Source of the DNA: Opitutia bacterium | GTDB lineage: Bacteria; Verrucomicrobiota; Verrucomicrobiia; Opitutales; UBA953 | DNA length: 32,950 nt | Direction of reading: 5' to 3' | Assembly (NCBI GenBank): GCA_003485955.1 | Contig: DNHH01000012.1 | Coordinates: forward strand, 483 to 33,432 | Shown here: positions 7,180 through 15,220 of the stretch, piece by piece | How positions within the stretch are numbered: position 1 is the stretch's first letter | Layout: each line of letters begins with the position of its first letter | Made by a program: the position numbers and the translations under genes | The notes under the pieces: generated by a model | Told to the model about the DNA's origin: nothing | Seen by the model: the letters and a program-made list of their open reading frames with translations, nothing else | The model's database searches: none

Positions 7180-8532
7180 TCAGAGACGGCGTAGCTCTTT
7201 ATCGAGTTGTGCTAAAAGCACACGGTACTGCTCGCGAGTGACTTCTCCGTTGCGGACTTGCCGTTCCAGCAAGCCTTTGCGAGCGGTGTACTCGGAGTAT
7301 ATGCGCGCGCGGCTTTCTGCCTGTGCAGCGGCCAATGCAGCGGATAAACCGGTTTCGGATGTAGGTGCGGGCGCAGGTGCGGCGACGGGCTGGGCAACGG
7401 GCTGGGCAACGGGTTGGGCGCGCTGATTGCTTTCGCTCGTCAGTTTTTCTTGGGCCAGATTGTTTTCAAGCGCAACGATACGTGCTTGAGCAGCGGCAAG
7501 CTTTTGGGCGGCTTCTTGATCTGGATTGGCTTTGGACTCGAGTACTTGTCGGGCAAGATCGTCAACGCGAGAGCTCACAGCCTTTGCGGACTGCTCAAGT
7601 TTCTCGGCTGTCTCTTTTGCGGCATTACGCTGTTTCTCGGCTTTATCGGTGAGAGCTTGTAGGTCGTCTTCGCTGACCCCACCTGTATTTTTAGTAAGGT
7701 CTTCGCGAACGACGATGGCAGCTGCCAGGGTTGCGTTAGCGTCTTGGATAATCTTCTGAATCTCGGCAATCTTTGCATTTGATTCTTCGAGTGTTTTGCG
7801 AGCGGCATCGAGTTCTTCGATGCTCTGCTTAGGAGGCACTTCGCGTTTTTCTTGCATCGACTCGAGTAAGGTGATGCGTTCGGCGACTGCTTTTTGAGAT
7901 TGGCGTGCTTTTTCTTCGGCCGTAACTGCCGAGGCTAAGTTTGCGCGAAGCGAATCTTCGGTTTTGTTTAGATCAATTGCCGCCGCGGATTCATTTTCAG
8001 AGGGTTTGGTTTTGGCATCTTCGATGGCTTTCGCGAGCGCTTCTTCAGCTCTCTCAACAGACTTACGAGCGGCGGCTGCGAGGGCGTCTAGTTTTTGTGC
8101 AACTTGCTTGGCTTCGGCTAAATCAGCTTCCAGCGTACCGTAGGTTTCTGGGTTAGCGCCAAAGGGCAGCAATGATGCAGATTTTAACTCATCGAACTCT
8201 TTAATATCTTCAGCAGGTACTGCTCCGTCGGCAGCTGTTAATTCAACCGTAATCGCGTCTGAGAAGCCGTAGTCGTTATTCTTCAACGAAGGCCGCACGA
8301 TAATTGTTCGGGTCGCTTGGCCGGATGCCGAAACGGTGATTTCGTGATTTCGTGAGCGTTCAAGCTGTACGCGGATTGGTGCGCGTCCAACGCGGACATT
8401 GTCGACTTGGACCATGGCTCCGTTGGGTTTGGAGTTCACCATCACTGAGTCTTTGAGTTCGGCGTCTCCAGAGGCACATCCAATTAAAAGGGCACTCGTT
8501 GCGACGCACAGATACTTAGGGAGCTTCGTCAT
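7180..8532 (-). CDS. Lipoprotein with PEGA-like domain, long coiled coil and C-terminal SHOCT-like motif
   Basis: 450 aa; no named gene recognised. A lipoprotein signal peptide ends in LLIGCAS (lipid-modified Cys19). Residues about 28-85 resemble a PEGA domain (VNSKPNGAMVQVDNVRVGRAPIRVQL). About 100-365 is a long, charged, Ala/Glu/Lys-rich stretch with heptad character, predicted coiled coil. Then comes a QPVA-repeat and Pro/Ala linker at about 375-395. The last 38 residues (LLERQVRNGEVTREQYRVLLAQLDKEL) look like a SHOCT-type helical hairpin. Architecture suggests a membrane-anchored scaffold in the periplasm, possibly contacting peptidoglycan or other envelope proteins; that role is inference. 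It is monocistronic, with its own terminator. Confidence 0.75.
   Translation of the reverse strand: MTKLPKYLCVATSALLIGCASGDAELKDSVMVNSKPNGAMVQVDNVRVGRAPIRVQLERSRNHEITVSASGQATRTIIVRPSLKNNDYGFSDAITVELTAADGAVPAEDIKEFDELKSASLLPFGANPETYGTLEADLAEAKQVAQKLDALAAAARKSVERAEEALAKAIEDAKTKPSENESAAAIDLNKTEDSLRANLASAVTAEEKARQSQKAVAERITLLESMQEKREVPPKQSIEELDAARKTLEESNAKIAEIQKIIQDANATLAAAIVVREDLTKNTGGVSEDDLQALTDKAEKQRNAAKETAEKLEQSAKAVSSRVDDLARQVLESKANPDQEAAQKLAAAQARIVALENNLAQEKLTSESNQRAQPVAQPVAQPVAAPAPAPTSETGLSAALAAAQAESRARIYSEYTARKGLLERQVRNGEVTREQYRVLLAQLDKELRRL
7385..7420. repeat. Three tandem 12-bp repeats in the lipoprotein linker
   Basis: Three consecutive 12-bp units (ACGGGCTGGGCA on the plus strand; the third has two changes) encode QPVA-QPVA-QPVA in the Pro/Ala linker of the PEGA lipoprotein. 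The unit is a multiple of three, so copy number changes would keep the frame and only alter linker length. Confidence 0.85.
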
Positions 8533-8608
8533 ATTAGTAGAAGGGGGTGGCCAAATTTATCATCAAGGACGGCCCTTCTTCAACCCCAATCAAGTTCTGT
8601 AAACGAGG

Positions 8609-8636
8609 TTGACCCTGTTCGGGACCTCAAAATGCT
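8609..8636 (+). promoter_or_regulatory. Possible sigma70-type promoter of the tRNA-Thr/tRNA-Gln unit
   Basis: TTGACC at 8609-8614 is a good -35 element. Sixteen bases later AATGCT (8631-8636) is a weak -10. The tRNA-Thr gene begins 18 bases further on. No other candidate stands out between the divergent lipoprotein gene and the tRNAs. Confidence 0.35.
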
Positions 8637-8653
8637 CTTTGGCCTAGAAGGTC

Positions 8654-8729
8654 GCCAGCATAGCTCAATTGGCAGAGCAGCCGTTTTGTAAGCGGCAGGT
8701 TGTCGGTTCAACTCCGTCTGCTGGCTCCA
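8654..8729 (+). tRNA. tRNA-Thr (anticodon TGT)
   Basis: 73 nt plus an encoded CCA (8727-8729). The acceptor stem GCCAGCA/TGCTGGC is perfect, the D stem is GCTC/GAGC, and the anticodon stem GCCGT/GCGGC carries a 7-base loop TTTGTAA with anticodon TGT (reads ACA). The variable loop is AGGTT and the T loop TTCAACT. The T stem GTCGG/CCGTC has one U-U mismatch at the second pair. It is followed after 13 bases by tRNA-Gln, probably on the same transcript. Confidence 0.95.
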
Positions 8730-8742
8730 CCTTCCTGTCTTC

Positions 8743-8816
8743 TGCCCGATGGTGTAATGGTAGCACGACCGACTCTGACTCGGTCAGTCTAGGTTCAAAT
8801 CCTAGTCGGGCAACCA
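8743..8816 (+). tRNA. tRNA-Gln (anticodon CTG)
   Basis: 71 nt plus an encoded CCA (8814-8816). Stems: acceptor TGCCCGA/TCGGGCA, D GTGT/GCAC, anticodon ACCGA/TCGGT with loop CTCTGAC (anticodon CTG, reads CAG), and T CTAGG/CCTAG with loop TTCAAAT. It ends 10 bases before the convergent folP stop. No terminator is obvious between them, so tRNA transcripts probably run into antisense folP. Confidence 0.95.
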
Positions 8817-8826
8817 AGGGCAGGCA

Positions 8827-9678
8827 TCAGCCGCTTATCCATCTTTTGCCCAAGCGAATGGCATCTGTCATTTGTACCAAAGGGCGAACGGCGGCAACGT
8901 CATGAACGCGCAACATGGCCGCGCCCTGTTGGATTCCCCAGGTCGCACACACAGCATCTCCGGGTCCGCGTGCAAGAGGATCCGGTTGCTGCAACACTTT
9001 GCCCAAAGTTGATTTTCGGCTGGTGCCTAAAAGTACCGGCAACCCCAGTGAGCTGATACGATTTAGGCGACTTAACACCTCGAGGTTTTCACCATGACTT
9101 TTTCCAAATCCAAACCCAGGATCAATCCATAGCTGGTGACGCGCCACGCCCGCTTTCTCCGCGCGATCCAGGGCTCTGCGGAAGTCTGCGATTATGTTTG
9201 GCCAGAAGTCTTGATACACGGGCGTGGAGCGATTGTGCATCAGGATCCAAGGACAATGACAACTTGCCGCGACCGTTGCTAAACTACTTTGAGGACTGTC
9301 AGGCGCTGCGCCCCAGACGTCGTTTAAAATATCTGCACCGGCAGCAATCGCAGCTTCTGCGACTTCGCAACGATACGTGTCGGCAGAAATCGCAATCTTC
9401 GGAAGACGTTTGCGGATGGCTTGGATTGCTGGAATGAGACGGCGCAATTCTTCAGTTGCCGCGACAGGCGTTGCCCCGGGTCGGGTGGATTCTGCGCCGA
9501 CATCAATAACATCCGCCCCTTCGATGGATAACTTTTCTGCCAAATCGGCGGCGGCTTCGGGGCTATTTATTTTTCCACCGTCCGAAAATGAGTCAGGGGT
9601 TACGTTGACAATGCCCATGAGCAGGGTCCGGCCTTGCCAATCAGGCAGCTGGGTTCCGTGCGGACTTGTCCATCGCAT
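8827..9678 (-). CDS. folP: Dihydropteroate synthase
   Basis: 283 aa, normal length. It condenses 6-hydroxymethyl-7,8-dihydropterin pyrophosphate with p-aminobenzoate to dihydropteroate in folate synthesis and is the sulfonamide target. Signatures: MGIVNVTPDSFSDGG (about 21-35), GADVIDVGAESTRPGA (about 54-69), ILNDVWGA, WIDPGFGFGKSHGENL, LLGTSRKS and the C-terminal RVHDV. The start ATG at 9676-9678 has a modest AAGG upstream. It stands alone, divergent from coxB across about 250 bp. No other folate gene is adjacent, although the gcvT product uses tetrahydrofolate. Confidence 0.95.
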   Translation of the reverse strand: MRWTSPHGTQLPDWQGRTLLMGIVNVTPDSFSDGGKINSPEAAADLAEKLSIEGADVIDVGAESTRPGATPVAATEELRRLIPAIQAIRKRLPKIAISADTYRCEVAEAAIAAGADILNDVWGAAPDSPQSSLATVAASCHCPWILMHNRSTPVYQDFWPNIIADFRRALDRAEKAGVARHQLWIDPGFGFGKSHGENLEVLSRLNRISSLGLPVLLGTSRKSTLGKVLQQPDPLARGPGDAVCATWGIQQGAAMLRVHDVAAVRPLVQMTDAIRLGKRWISG

Positions 9679-9926
9679 CTACCTTAAGTCGAAGGGGCAG
9701 GGCGGCAGGTCAACCCTTCCCCGTTCCATCAGTAGGTTACATCGGGTGCTGGATAAGGTATTTTAATGGAATATAAAACTGTAAATCGTTCACTGCCATG
9801 TACTAAAGCCACAGGTATCTTGCTGCAACCGGGATGCTACAGGGCGGTTCAATGCGAGGGTGTTACTGTGGTATTTCGCTGACAACCCTGCGTTTATTCA
9901 TTCCTAACCATAGGTAACCCTGTTCC
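9679..9926. other. 248-bp divergent intergenic region between folP and coxB
   Basis: This region must hold the promoters for folP (-) and the oxidase operon (+). I see an AT-rich TATAAA at 9772-9777, with TGGATA 16 bases upstream, as a weak plus-strand candidate. Nothing is convincing close to coxB. No ORF, RNA gene or clear terminator is visible. Confidence 0.5.
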
Positions 9927-11255
9927 ATGTTCCTCGCTGTGCGTCGCTTCCTGCTAACTTCTATTCTGCCATTGGGAGTTTTGACCTTAACGGGATGTGC
10001 CATGCGCCGATTTGCGGCAGCCTGTATTCTGCCGCTAGGATTTTTAGCCTTAACGGGTTGTTCAAAAGCTGAGTGGGTCGGGCGTCAGTCGCCAATGGAT
10101 CCTAAGGGTCCGTTAGCCCAGTCGCAATTCGACGTCTTCATGGACACGGTCTGGCTGTCGCTCGTCCTTTTCGTGCTTGTGGGTGGCATCCTGGTTTATG
10201 CGGTTATTCGTTTTCGCGAACGTCCCGGACAATCGGATACTCCTCCGCCCGAGCAAGGTCACGGAAACCCGATGATCGAAATTGGTTTGATTATGGCTTC
10301 GGTGGCATCGCTTGTGATCATCGCCATTCCGACGCTCGAAGCCATTTGGTATATGGACGATGTGCCCATCGAGGCAAAGCCCACGTCAAAGCTTTCTGCT
10401 TGGTACACGGGCAAAGTTGATCCCAAGGTCGCCGAAGATGTTTTGATTGTTGATGTTGTTGGTAAGCAATGGTGGTTCCGCTTCGAGTACCCGCAGCTCG
10501 GCCTGACCCAAGAAGGCAAGCGCGCGATACCGAACGAGCTTGTTATCCCACGCGGTAAAGCTGTCCGCATCAATCTTCGGTCAGAAGATGTCATTCACTC
10601 TTTTTGGGTTCCTAAAATTGCGGGCAAAGTAGACATGATCCCGGGTCGCCGTAATCATATGTGGATTCAAGGAGATCAGGTTGGGCTTTACTACGGACAG
10701 TGCGCAGAGTTTTGCGGAGACTCACACGCTTACATGCGCTTCCGCTGTCGCGTGGTAGAACCCGAAGAGTTTGCAAAATGGGTTGAGTCGCAGCGCGCTC
10801 CTGCTGCTGAACCTGCGGCAAACTCGCTCGCGGCGACAGGTAAGGCGCTCTTTGCTCAAAAAACATGTGCGATGTGTCACCGTGTTGGCGGACAGTATGA
10901 TGCGGGCGCTTTTGGTCCCGACCTTACCCACGTGGCTTCACGCACATCCCTCGCAGGTGCTTGGCTCGACAATCGTGATCCGGCGACGCAATTAGCAATC
11001 GACGCTAAAGGTAACACTGAGCTTTCCGCGCCGATTGATCCCGTCTTGCAGCGCAAGAATCTCGCCGACTGGATTGGTTCATCGGGCGTATTGGTTGATG
11101 CCAATGGCAAGCCTGTGCACAGCGCAGATATTAAACCCGGAAACCGCATGCACTATTACCGCATGTTCAATGTCGCTGGCCTAAACGAAACCAAAGTGAA
11201 ACTCACCCAGGCTGAGCTCGACGCGATTGTCGAGTACCTGATGACACTTAACTAA
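9927..11255 (+). CDS. coxB: caa3-type cytochrome c oxidase subunit II with fused cytochrome c domain
   Basis: 442 aa. Two membrane helices (about 70-95 and 117-142) are followed by the CuA cupredoxin domain with ligands His224 (DVIHSFWVPK), Cys259, Glu261, Cys263, His267 and Met270 (QCAEFCGDSHAYM). A C-terminal cytochrome c has CAMCH (Cys314, Cys317, His318); Met408 in PGNRMHY is a candidate sixth ligand. It accepts electrons and passes them through CuA to subunit I. The N-terminus is odd: two lipoprotein signal peptides in tandem, with lipobox cysteines 24 and 45. The ATG at 10002 would give a protein with only the second. First gene of the oxidase operon; coxA begins 18 bases after its stop. 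Confidence 0.95.
   Translation: MFLAVRRFLLTSILPLGVLTLTGCAMRRFAAACILPLGFLALTGCSKAEWVGRQSPMDPKGPLAQSQFDVFMDTVWLSLVLFVLVGGILVYAVIRFRERPGQSDTPPPEQGHGNPMIEIGLIMASVASLVIIAIPTLEAIWYMDDVPIEAKPTSKLSAWYTGKVDPKVAEDVLIVDVVGKQWWFRFEYPQLGLTQEGKRAIPNELVIPRGKAVRINLRSEDVIHSFWVPKIAGKVDMIPGRRNHMWIQGDQVGLYYGQCAEFCGDSHAYMRFRCRVVEPEEFAKWVESQRAPAAEPAANSLAATGKALFAQKTCAMCHRVGGQYDAGAFGPDLTHVASRTSLAGAWLDNRDPATQLAIDAKGNTELSAPIDPVLQRKNLADWIGSSGVLVDANGKPVHSADIKPGNRMHYYRMFNVAGLNETKVKLTQAELDAIVEYLMTLN
9939..10064 (+). repeat. Tandem 63-bp duplication of the CoxB lipoprotein signal sequence
   Basis: Two adjacent 63-bp units (9939-10001 and 10002-10064) each encode a 21-residue signal segment: VRRF...ILPLG...LTGCA and MRRF...ILPLG...LTGCS. 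Aligned without gaps they match at 43 of 63 bases and 13 of 21 residues by hand count. The second unit begins with its own ATG. Confidence 0.85.
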
Positions 11256-11273
11256 TTCCCAAATTTTAAATCC

Positions 11274-13313
11274 ATGGCAACTGCCGCTCATCACGCCCCT
11301 GTCACCGACAAGACTGAACTACCTGTCGAACGTAGCGACATTGGTCTCATTCGTCCCGATCGTACCACTGGCTTGCTCGATTGGTTGACGACCGTCGACC
11401 ATAAGAAAATCGGCATCCTTTACGGCGCCTTTGCGATGTTCTTCTTCTTGCTGGGTGGCGTCGAAGCGCTGGCGATTCGTACCCAGTTGGCGAAAGCGAA
11501 TAACGATTTCATTTCGGCACCGATGTATAATCAGATGTTCACGATGCACGGGACGACGATGATCTTCTTGGGCGTCATGCCTTTGTCGGCGGCATTCTTT
11601 AACTTCCTTGTGCCCTTGCAAATTGGCGCACGCGACGTGGCCTTCCCTCGCCTGAATGCATTTTCGCTCTGGACCTTTGTTTTTGGTGCCTTCGCTCTGA
11701 ACGTCTCTTGGGTCTTCGAATTCGGCCATTTGCAAGGCTGGTTTAATAACTACGAGTGGTACGGTAAATTAGTTTACAAAGATTTCGCTCCTGCGAACGG
11801 CTGGTTCTCGTATGCGCCATTATCAGGCACATTTGGTCAAGCTGACGCTGCCCTGCATGCCCAGCGCTTCACGGGCGTCGGTACGGACTTCTGGATTATC
11901 GGCATTCAAATCCTTGGCGTCGCATCGCTAGCGGCATCGTTCAACTTCATTGTCACAATCTTTAATATGCGTGCACCGGGGATGACCATGATGCGCCTCC
12001 CTGTGTTCACGTGGATGACGTTGGTCACCGCCTTCCTTATCATCCTCGCATTCCCTGCCATCACGGTGGCGCTGATTGAGCTAATGTTCGACCGTCAGTT
12101 TGGTGCCAACTTCTTCAACCCGACCAACGGTGGTCAGCCTATTCTCTGGCAGCACCTCTTCTGGATCTTTGGACATCCGGAAGTTTACATTCTAGTGCTC
12201 CCGGCGATGGGTATTGTTTCGGAAATTCTCCCAACATTCTCCCGCAAGGCACTCTTTGGTTACCCCATCATCGTTTTCTCGGGTGCAGTCATTGGGTTCC
12301 TCGGGTTTGCGGTGTGGAGCCATCACATGTTTACAACCGGCCTTGGCCCAGTGCCAACAGCTGCCTTCTCGTTGCTCACGATGGCGATTGCTGTCCCCAC
12401 AGGCGTTAAGATTTTTAATTGGGTAGGAACGATTTGGGGAGGTCAGGTTCGCTTCACTCCCCCCATGGTGCTCTCGCTCGGTTTTATCTGGATGTTTATG
12501 TGCGGCGGCTTCTCTGGCATTATGCACTCCTCTGCGCCCGCAGATTCGCAGCAACAAGATACCTATTTCGTCGTGGCACACTTCCACTACGTCTTATTGG
12601 GCGGCGTCCTGCTTGGCCTCATGGCTGGCTTGTACTTCTGGTTCCCAAAGATCTTTGGTCGCATGCCCAACGCTGCGATTGCTTACGTTGCTTCAGCGCT
12701 GGTTATCTTTGGATTTAACTTAGCCTTCGGACCCATGCACTACCTTGGTCTGACAGGGATGCCGCGCCGCACGCACACCTACCAGCCTGGCTATGGCTGG
12801 GAGGATTGGAACTTTATCGCAACGATAGGCGCCTACATTCTTGGCCTGGGCGTGTTCTTGGCTTTTGCAAATTTAGTTTGGACGGCTTGGCGCGGTAAGC
12901 GCACTGAAACAGATCCTTGGGACGGACGTACGCTTGAGTGGTCGTTGCCATCGCCAGTGCCGGCTTACAATTTTGCCCAAACACCTATCGTCGCAACACG
13001 TGACGCTTGGTTTGAGCATAAGCATGGAGGTGCGCGCATTGGCGCTCTGGCCGATGGCGGCCCTGAGGGGGTTCACATGCCAAGTCAGTCATGGATGCCC
13101 TTGTTGGCATCCGTCGGCTTCTTGATGATTGGCTTGGGCTTGCCGATGATGTCGATGGGCATTCCGCATCTCGGATGGTTGGTCATCGCAGGTCTTGGGG
13201 TTCTCTTCCTTGGTATCTGGCTTTGGGCGATTGAAGGCCCGGGCGGCTATCATCTGAAAACGCCTTCTGCAAAGTCAGTTGCGCCGACGCCTACAGCTTC
13301 GGTCCACTCATAA
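11274..13313 (+). CDS. coxA: Cytochrome c oxidase subunit I
   Basis: 679 aa heme-copper oxidase catalytic subunit, type A1. Heme and copper ligands: His92 (MFTMHGTTM), His301 in GHPEVYIL with the cross-linked Tyr305, His350-His351, and His436/His438 (AHFHYV). Proton paths are present: Asp121 and Asn128 (D channel), Glu303, and Thr376/Lys379 (K channel, PTGVKIFNW). After the normal core the chain continues with two more hydrophobic segments (about 600-660), giving about 14 helices as in Bacillus-type caa3 subunit I. No Shine-Dalgarno precedes the ATG. It sits between coxB and coxC. Confidence 0.97.
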   Translation: MATAAHHAPVTDKTELPVERSDIGLIRPDRTTGLLDWLTTVDHKKIGILYGAFAMFFFLLGGVEALAIRTQLAKANNDFISAPMYNQMFTMHGTTMIFLGVMPLSAAFFNFLVPLQIGARDVAFPRLNAFSLWTFVFGAFALNVSWVFEFGHLQGWFNNYEWYGKLVYKDFAPANGWFSYAPLSGTFGQADAALHAQRFTGVGTDFWIIGIQILGVASLAASFNFIVTIFNMRAPGMTMMRLPVFTWMTLVTAFLIILAFPAITVALIELMFDRQFGANFFNPTNGGQPILWQHLFWIFGHPEVYILVLPAMGIVSEILPTFSRKALFGYPIIVFSGAVIGFLGFAVWSHHMFTTGLGPVPTAAFSLLTMAIAVPTGVKIFNWVGTIWGGQVRFTPPMVLSLGFIWMFMCGGFSGIMHSSAPADSQQQDTYFVVAHFHYVLLGGVLLGLMAGLYFWFPKIFGRMPNAAIAYVASALVIFGFNLAFGPMHYLGLTGMPRRTHTYQPGYGWEDWNFIATIGAYILGLGVFLAFANLVWTAWRGKRTETDPWDGRTLEWSLPSPVPAYNFAQTPIVATRDAWFEHKHGGARIGALADGGPEGVHMPSQSWMPLLASVGFLMIGLGLPMMSMGIPHLGWLVIAGLGVLFLGIWLWAIEGPGGYHLKTPSAKSVAPTPTASVHS

Positions 13314-13330
13314 TCCTAAAATCATTCGCT

Positions 13331-13990
13331 ATGTCTGACTCTGCTGCTGCGCCCACCTCTACGGGCATCGATAACAAGAAGCTCATTATGTGGCTGTTCT
13401 TGGCCTCGGACTGCATGTTCTTTGGAACATTAATTTCGACCCACTTACTCTATCGTAAGCTTTACCCAACAGGATTCACCGACGCAGAAGGACATGTGCG
13501 GTTCGTGCAAAATCTCTTCGACCTCGAACTAACGTCGTTCTCAACCTTCATTCTTTTGATGTCGTCGTTCCTGATGGCACTCGCGGTGTCCGCGATGCAC
13601 AAGGGGCAGATTGCCTCGTTCCGTCGCAACGTTCTTGGTGTGATTGTCTTCGGCCTTATCTTCTTAGGCTGTCAGGTCTACGAGTTCACTCACTTCTACC
13701 ACAAGGGCTTAACAATTCAAAACAGCGTCTTCGGCTCAACTTTCTATGTGCTGACTGGTACCCACGGCACCCACGTCGCCATTGGGATCCTCTGGTTAAT
13801 TCTGTTATACTTTTACAGTTTCACCGGAAAGTTGCGCGGACACGTTGGGGCGCTCGACGTTGAAATTGCCGGTCTGTACTGGCACTTTGTCGACATTGTT
13901 TGGATCATCATCTTTACGGTTGTATACCTCGTCGAATACCTAGGGCCCAATGGCATCTGGGGTTCTGCAGTTACCACTCTCGCCCCGTAA
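13331..13990 (+). CDS. coxC: Cytochrome c oxidase subunit III
   Basis: 219 aa with five predicted membrane helices, the short form common in caa3 and bo3 oxidases. Typical motifs: LIMWLFLASDCMFFGTL near the start, FGSTFYVLTGTHGTHV in the middle and LYWHFVDIVWIIIFTVVYL near the end. Subunit III stabilises subunit I and helps maintain proton uptake. It begins 17 bases after the coxA stop and is followed by subunit IV after 9 bases. Confidence 0.95.
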   Translation: MSDSAAAPTSTGIDNKKLIMWLFLASDCMFFGTLISTHLLYRKLYPTGFTDAEGHVRFVQNLFDLELTSFSTFILLMSSFLMALAVSAMHKGQIASFRRNVLGVIVFGLIFLGCQVYEFTHFYHKGLTIQNSVFGSTFYVLTGTHGTHVAIGILWLILLYFYSFTGKLRGHVGALDVEIAGLYWHFVDIVWIIIFTVVYLVEYLGPNGIWGSAVTTLAP

Positions 13991-13999
13991 CCCTTCCCC

Positions 14000-14341
14000 A
14001 TGTCTGCACACGCTGAACCTGCGATTGACGCCAATTTCCTCGCCGAGGAGACACGTCGCTACCACCACTTCATCACGTTGGCGCTTTGGCTGGCGGTGAT
14101 TACGGGCGCAGAAATTGTTGTCATCTTCCTTCCGTTGCCGGTCGCACTTATCTTGACCTTACTAACAGTGATGTCGGTCGGTAAATTCTTTGCTGTCGTG
14201 CTTTGGTTTATGCATCTGATTTATGATGCACGGTTACTTTTCTGGCTCTTTATAGCTGGTCTGGGCCTTGCCTGTGCGACATTTACCGCATTGATTGCGC
14301 TGTTTTCCTTTGATCGCGTGGACACCGCTTGGTTCTCCTGA
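14000..14341 (+). CDS. coxD: Cytochrome c oxidase subunit IV (prokaryotic type)
   Basis: 113 aa small membrane protein with three hydrophobic segments. The segment SVGKFFAVVLWFMHLIYDARLLFWLF is characteristic of the bacterial COX4/CtaF family, and the position directly after subunit III fits. It is not homologous to mitochondrial subunit IV. It probably assists assembly or stability of the oxidase. Confidence 0.88.
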   Translation: MSAHAEPAIDANFLAEETRRYHHFITLALWLAVITGAEIVVIFLPLPVALILTLLTVMSVGKFFAVVLWFMHLIYDARLLFWLFIAGLGLACATFTALIALFSFDRVDTAWFS

Positions 14342-14394
14342 TTGTCGAGGTGGCTTTTGCCAACTATCAGTGAGTACTTGAAGTGGCTCAGGAT

Positions 14395-14427
14395 GCACTC
14401 ACAGTGCCATCTGCACGCATTGAGTGC
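14395..14427 (+). promoter_or_regulatory. Inverted repeat in the leader of ctaG
   Basis: GCACTCA (14395-14401) and TGAGTGC (14421-14427) form a 7-bp inverted repeat with a 19-base spacer, ending six bases before the ctaG GTG. There is no T run, so it is not an intrinsic terminator. It might be an operator or an mRNA hairpin affecting ctaG translation. Confidence 0.3.
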
Positions 14428-14433
14428 GCCTGA

Positions 14434-15213
14434 GTGAAACTCCCGCTACATTGGCACACTGAACCACTCCTCCTGTTGTTAGTGGTGGGTGTGTGTTGGG
14501 CGTATGCGATGATTTGCGGACCTTTGCGTGTGCAAATTGCTCCAGGTATGGGCTATCCGCGCGGCTACGCTATTCGATTCTATTTGGGTATTGCCACAGC
14601 GTTTATCGCGGTCGGCTCCCCGTTGGATCAACTCGGGGAGGCGTATCTTTTTTCAGCACACATGTTGCAGCACATGCTGCTCATCTATGTCGCTGCTCCG
14701 CTTGTTGTTACCGGCCTCCCTCCTGAAATATTAGATAACTGGCTTTTACGTCATAAGCGCACTTGCCGTACGCTGCGCTTGCTGACGCACCCCTTGGTCG
14801 CTGCTGTCGGTTTCAATTTTTGCTTTTCCGTTTGGCACTTTCCGGAGCTATACGAGTGGGCGCTTCGCGATCGAACAGTTCATATCTTCGAGCATGCATC
14901 GATGTTCTTCCCCGCGCTTTTGCTGGTTTGGCCGCTGGTATCTCGATCGAAAGTTTTGCCTCCTCTCGGCCATGGCACCGCCCTCCTTTACTGCTTCGGA
15001 CTAATGGTTGCAGACCTCCCGTTGTGGGCTGTTTTGATTTTCGATAACACGCAGCCGCTGTATGAGACTTACCGACTTGCTCCACGAATTTTCCGACTGG
15101 ATGCACTCCAGGACCAAGTTCTTGGGGCTGTCATCATGAAGCTCTTTAACGAGGTCTTCTCGCTTTGGCACATGGCCAGCTCGTTCTTCGGTTGGTATCG
15201 CGAAGAGCGATAA
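14434..15213 (+). CDS. ctaG: caa3 oxidase assembly factor CtaG
   Basis: 259 aa with about seven membrane helices, matching the caa3_CtaG family, which is required for formation of active caa3 oxidase and unrelated to CtaG/Cox11. Clear segments: FSAHMLQHMLLIYVAAPLVVTGLP, FCFSVWHFPELYEWALRD, HIFEHASMFFPALLLVWPL and QVLGAVIMKLFNEVFS. The histidines in AHMLQHM, WHFP and FEHA are candidate copper ligands (inference). The start is GTG at 14434, 92 bp after subunit IV. The stop lies 7 bases from the convergent lptF/G gene. Confidence 0.9.
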   Translation: MKLPLHWHTEPLLLLLVVGVCWAYAMICGPLRVQIAPGMGYPRGYAIRFYLGIATAFIAVGSPLDQLGEAYLFSAHMLQHMLLIYVAAPLVVTGLPPEILDNWLLRHKRTCRTLRLLTHPLVAAVGFNFCFSVWHFPELYEWALRDRTVHIFEHASMFFPALLLVWPLVSRSKVLPPLGHGTALLYCFGLMVADLPLWAVLIFDNTQPLYETYRLAPRIFRLDALQDQVLGAVIMKLFNEVFSLWHMASSFFGWYREER

Positions 15214-15220
15214 GTGGCCA

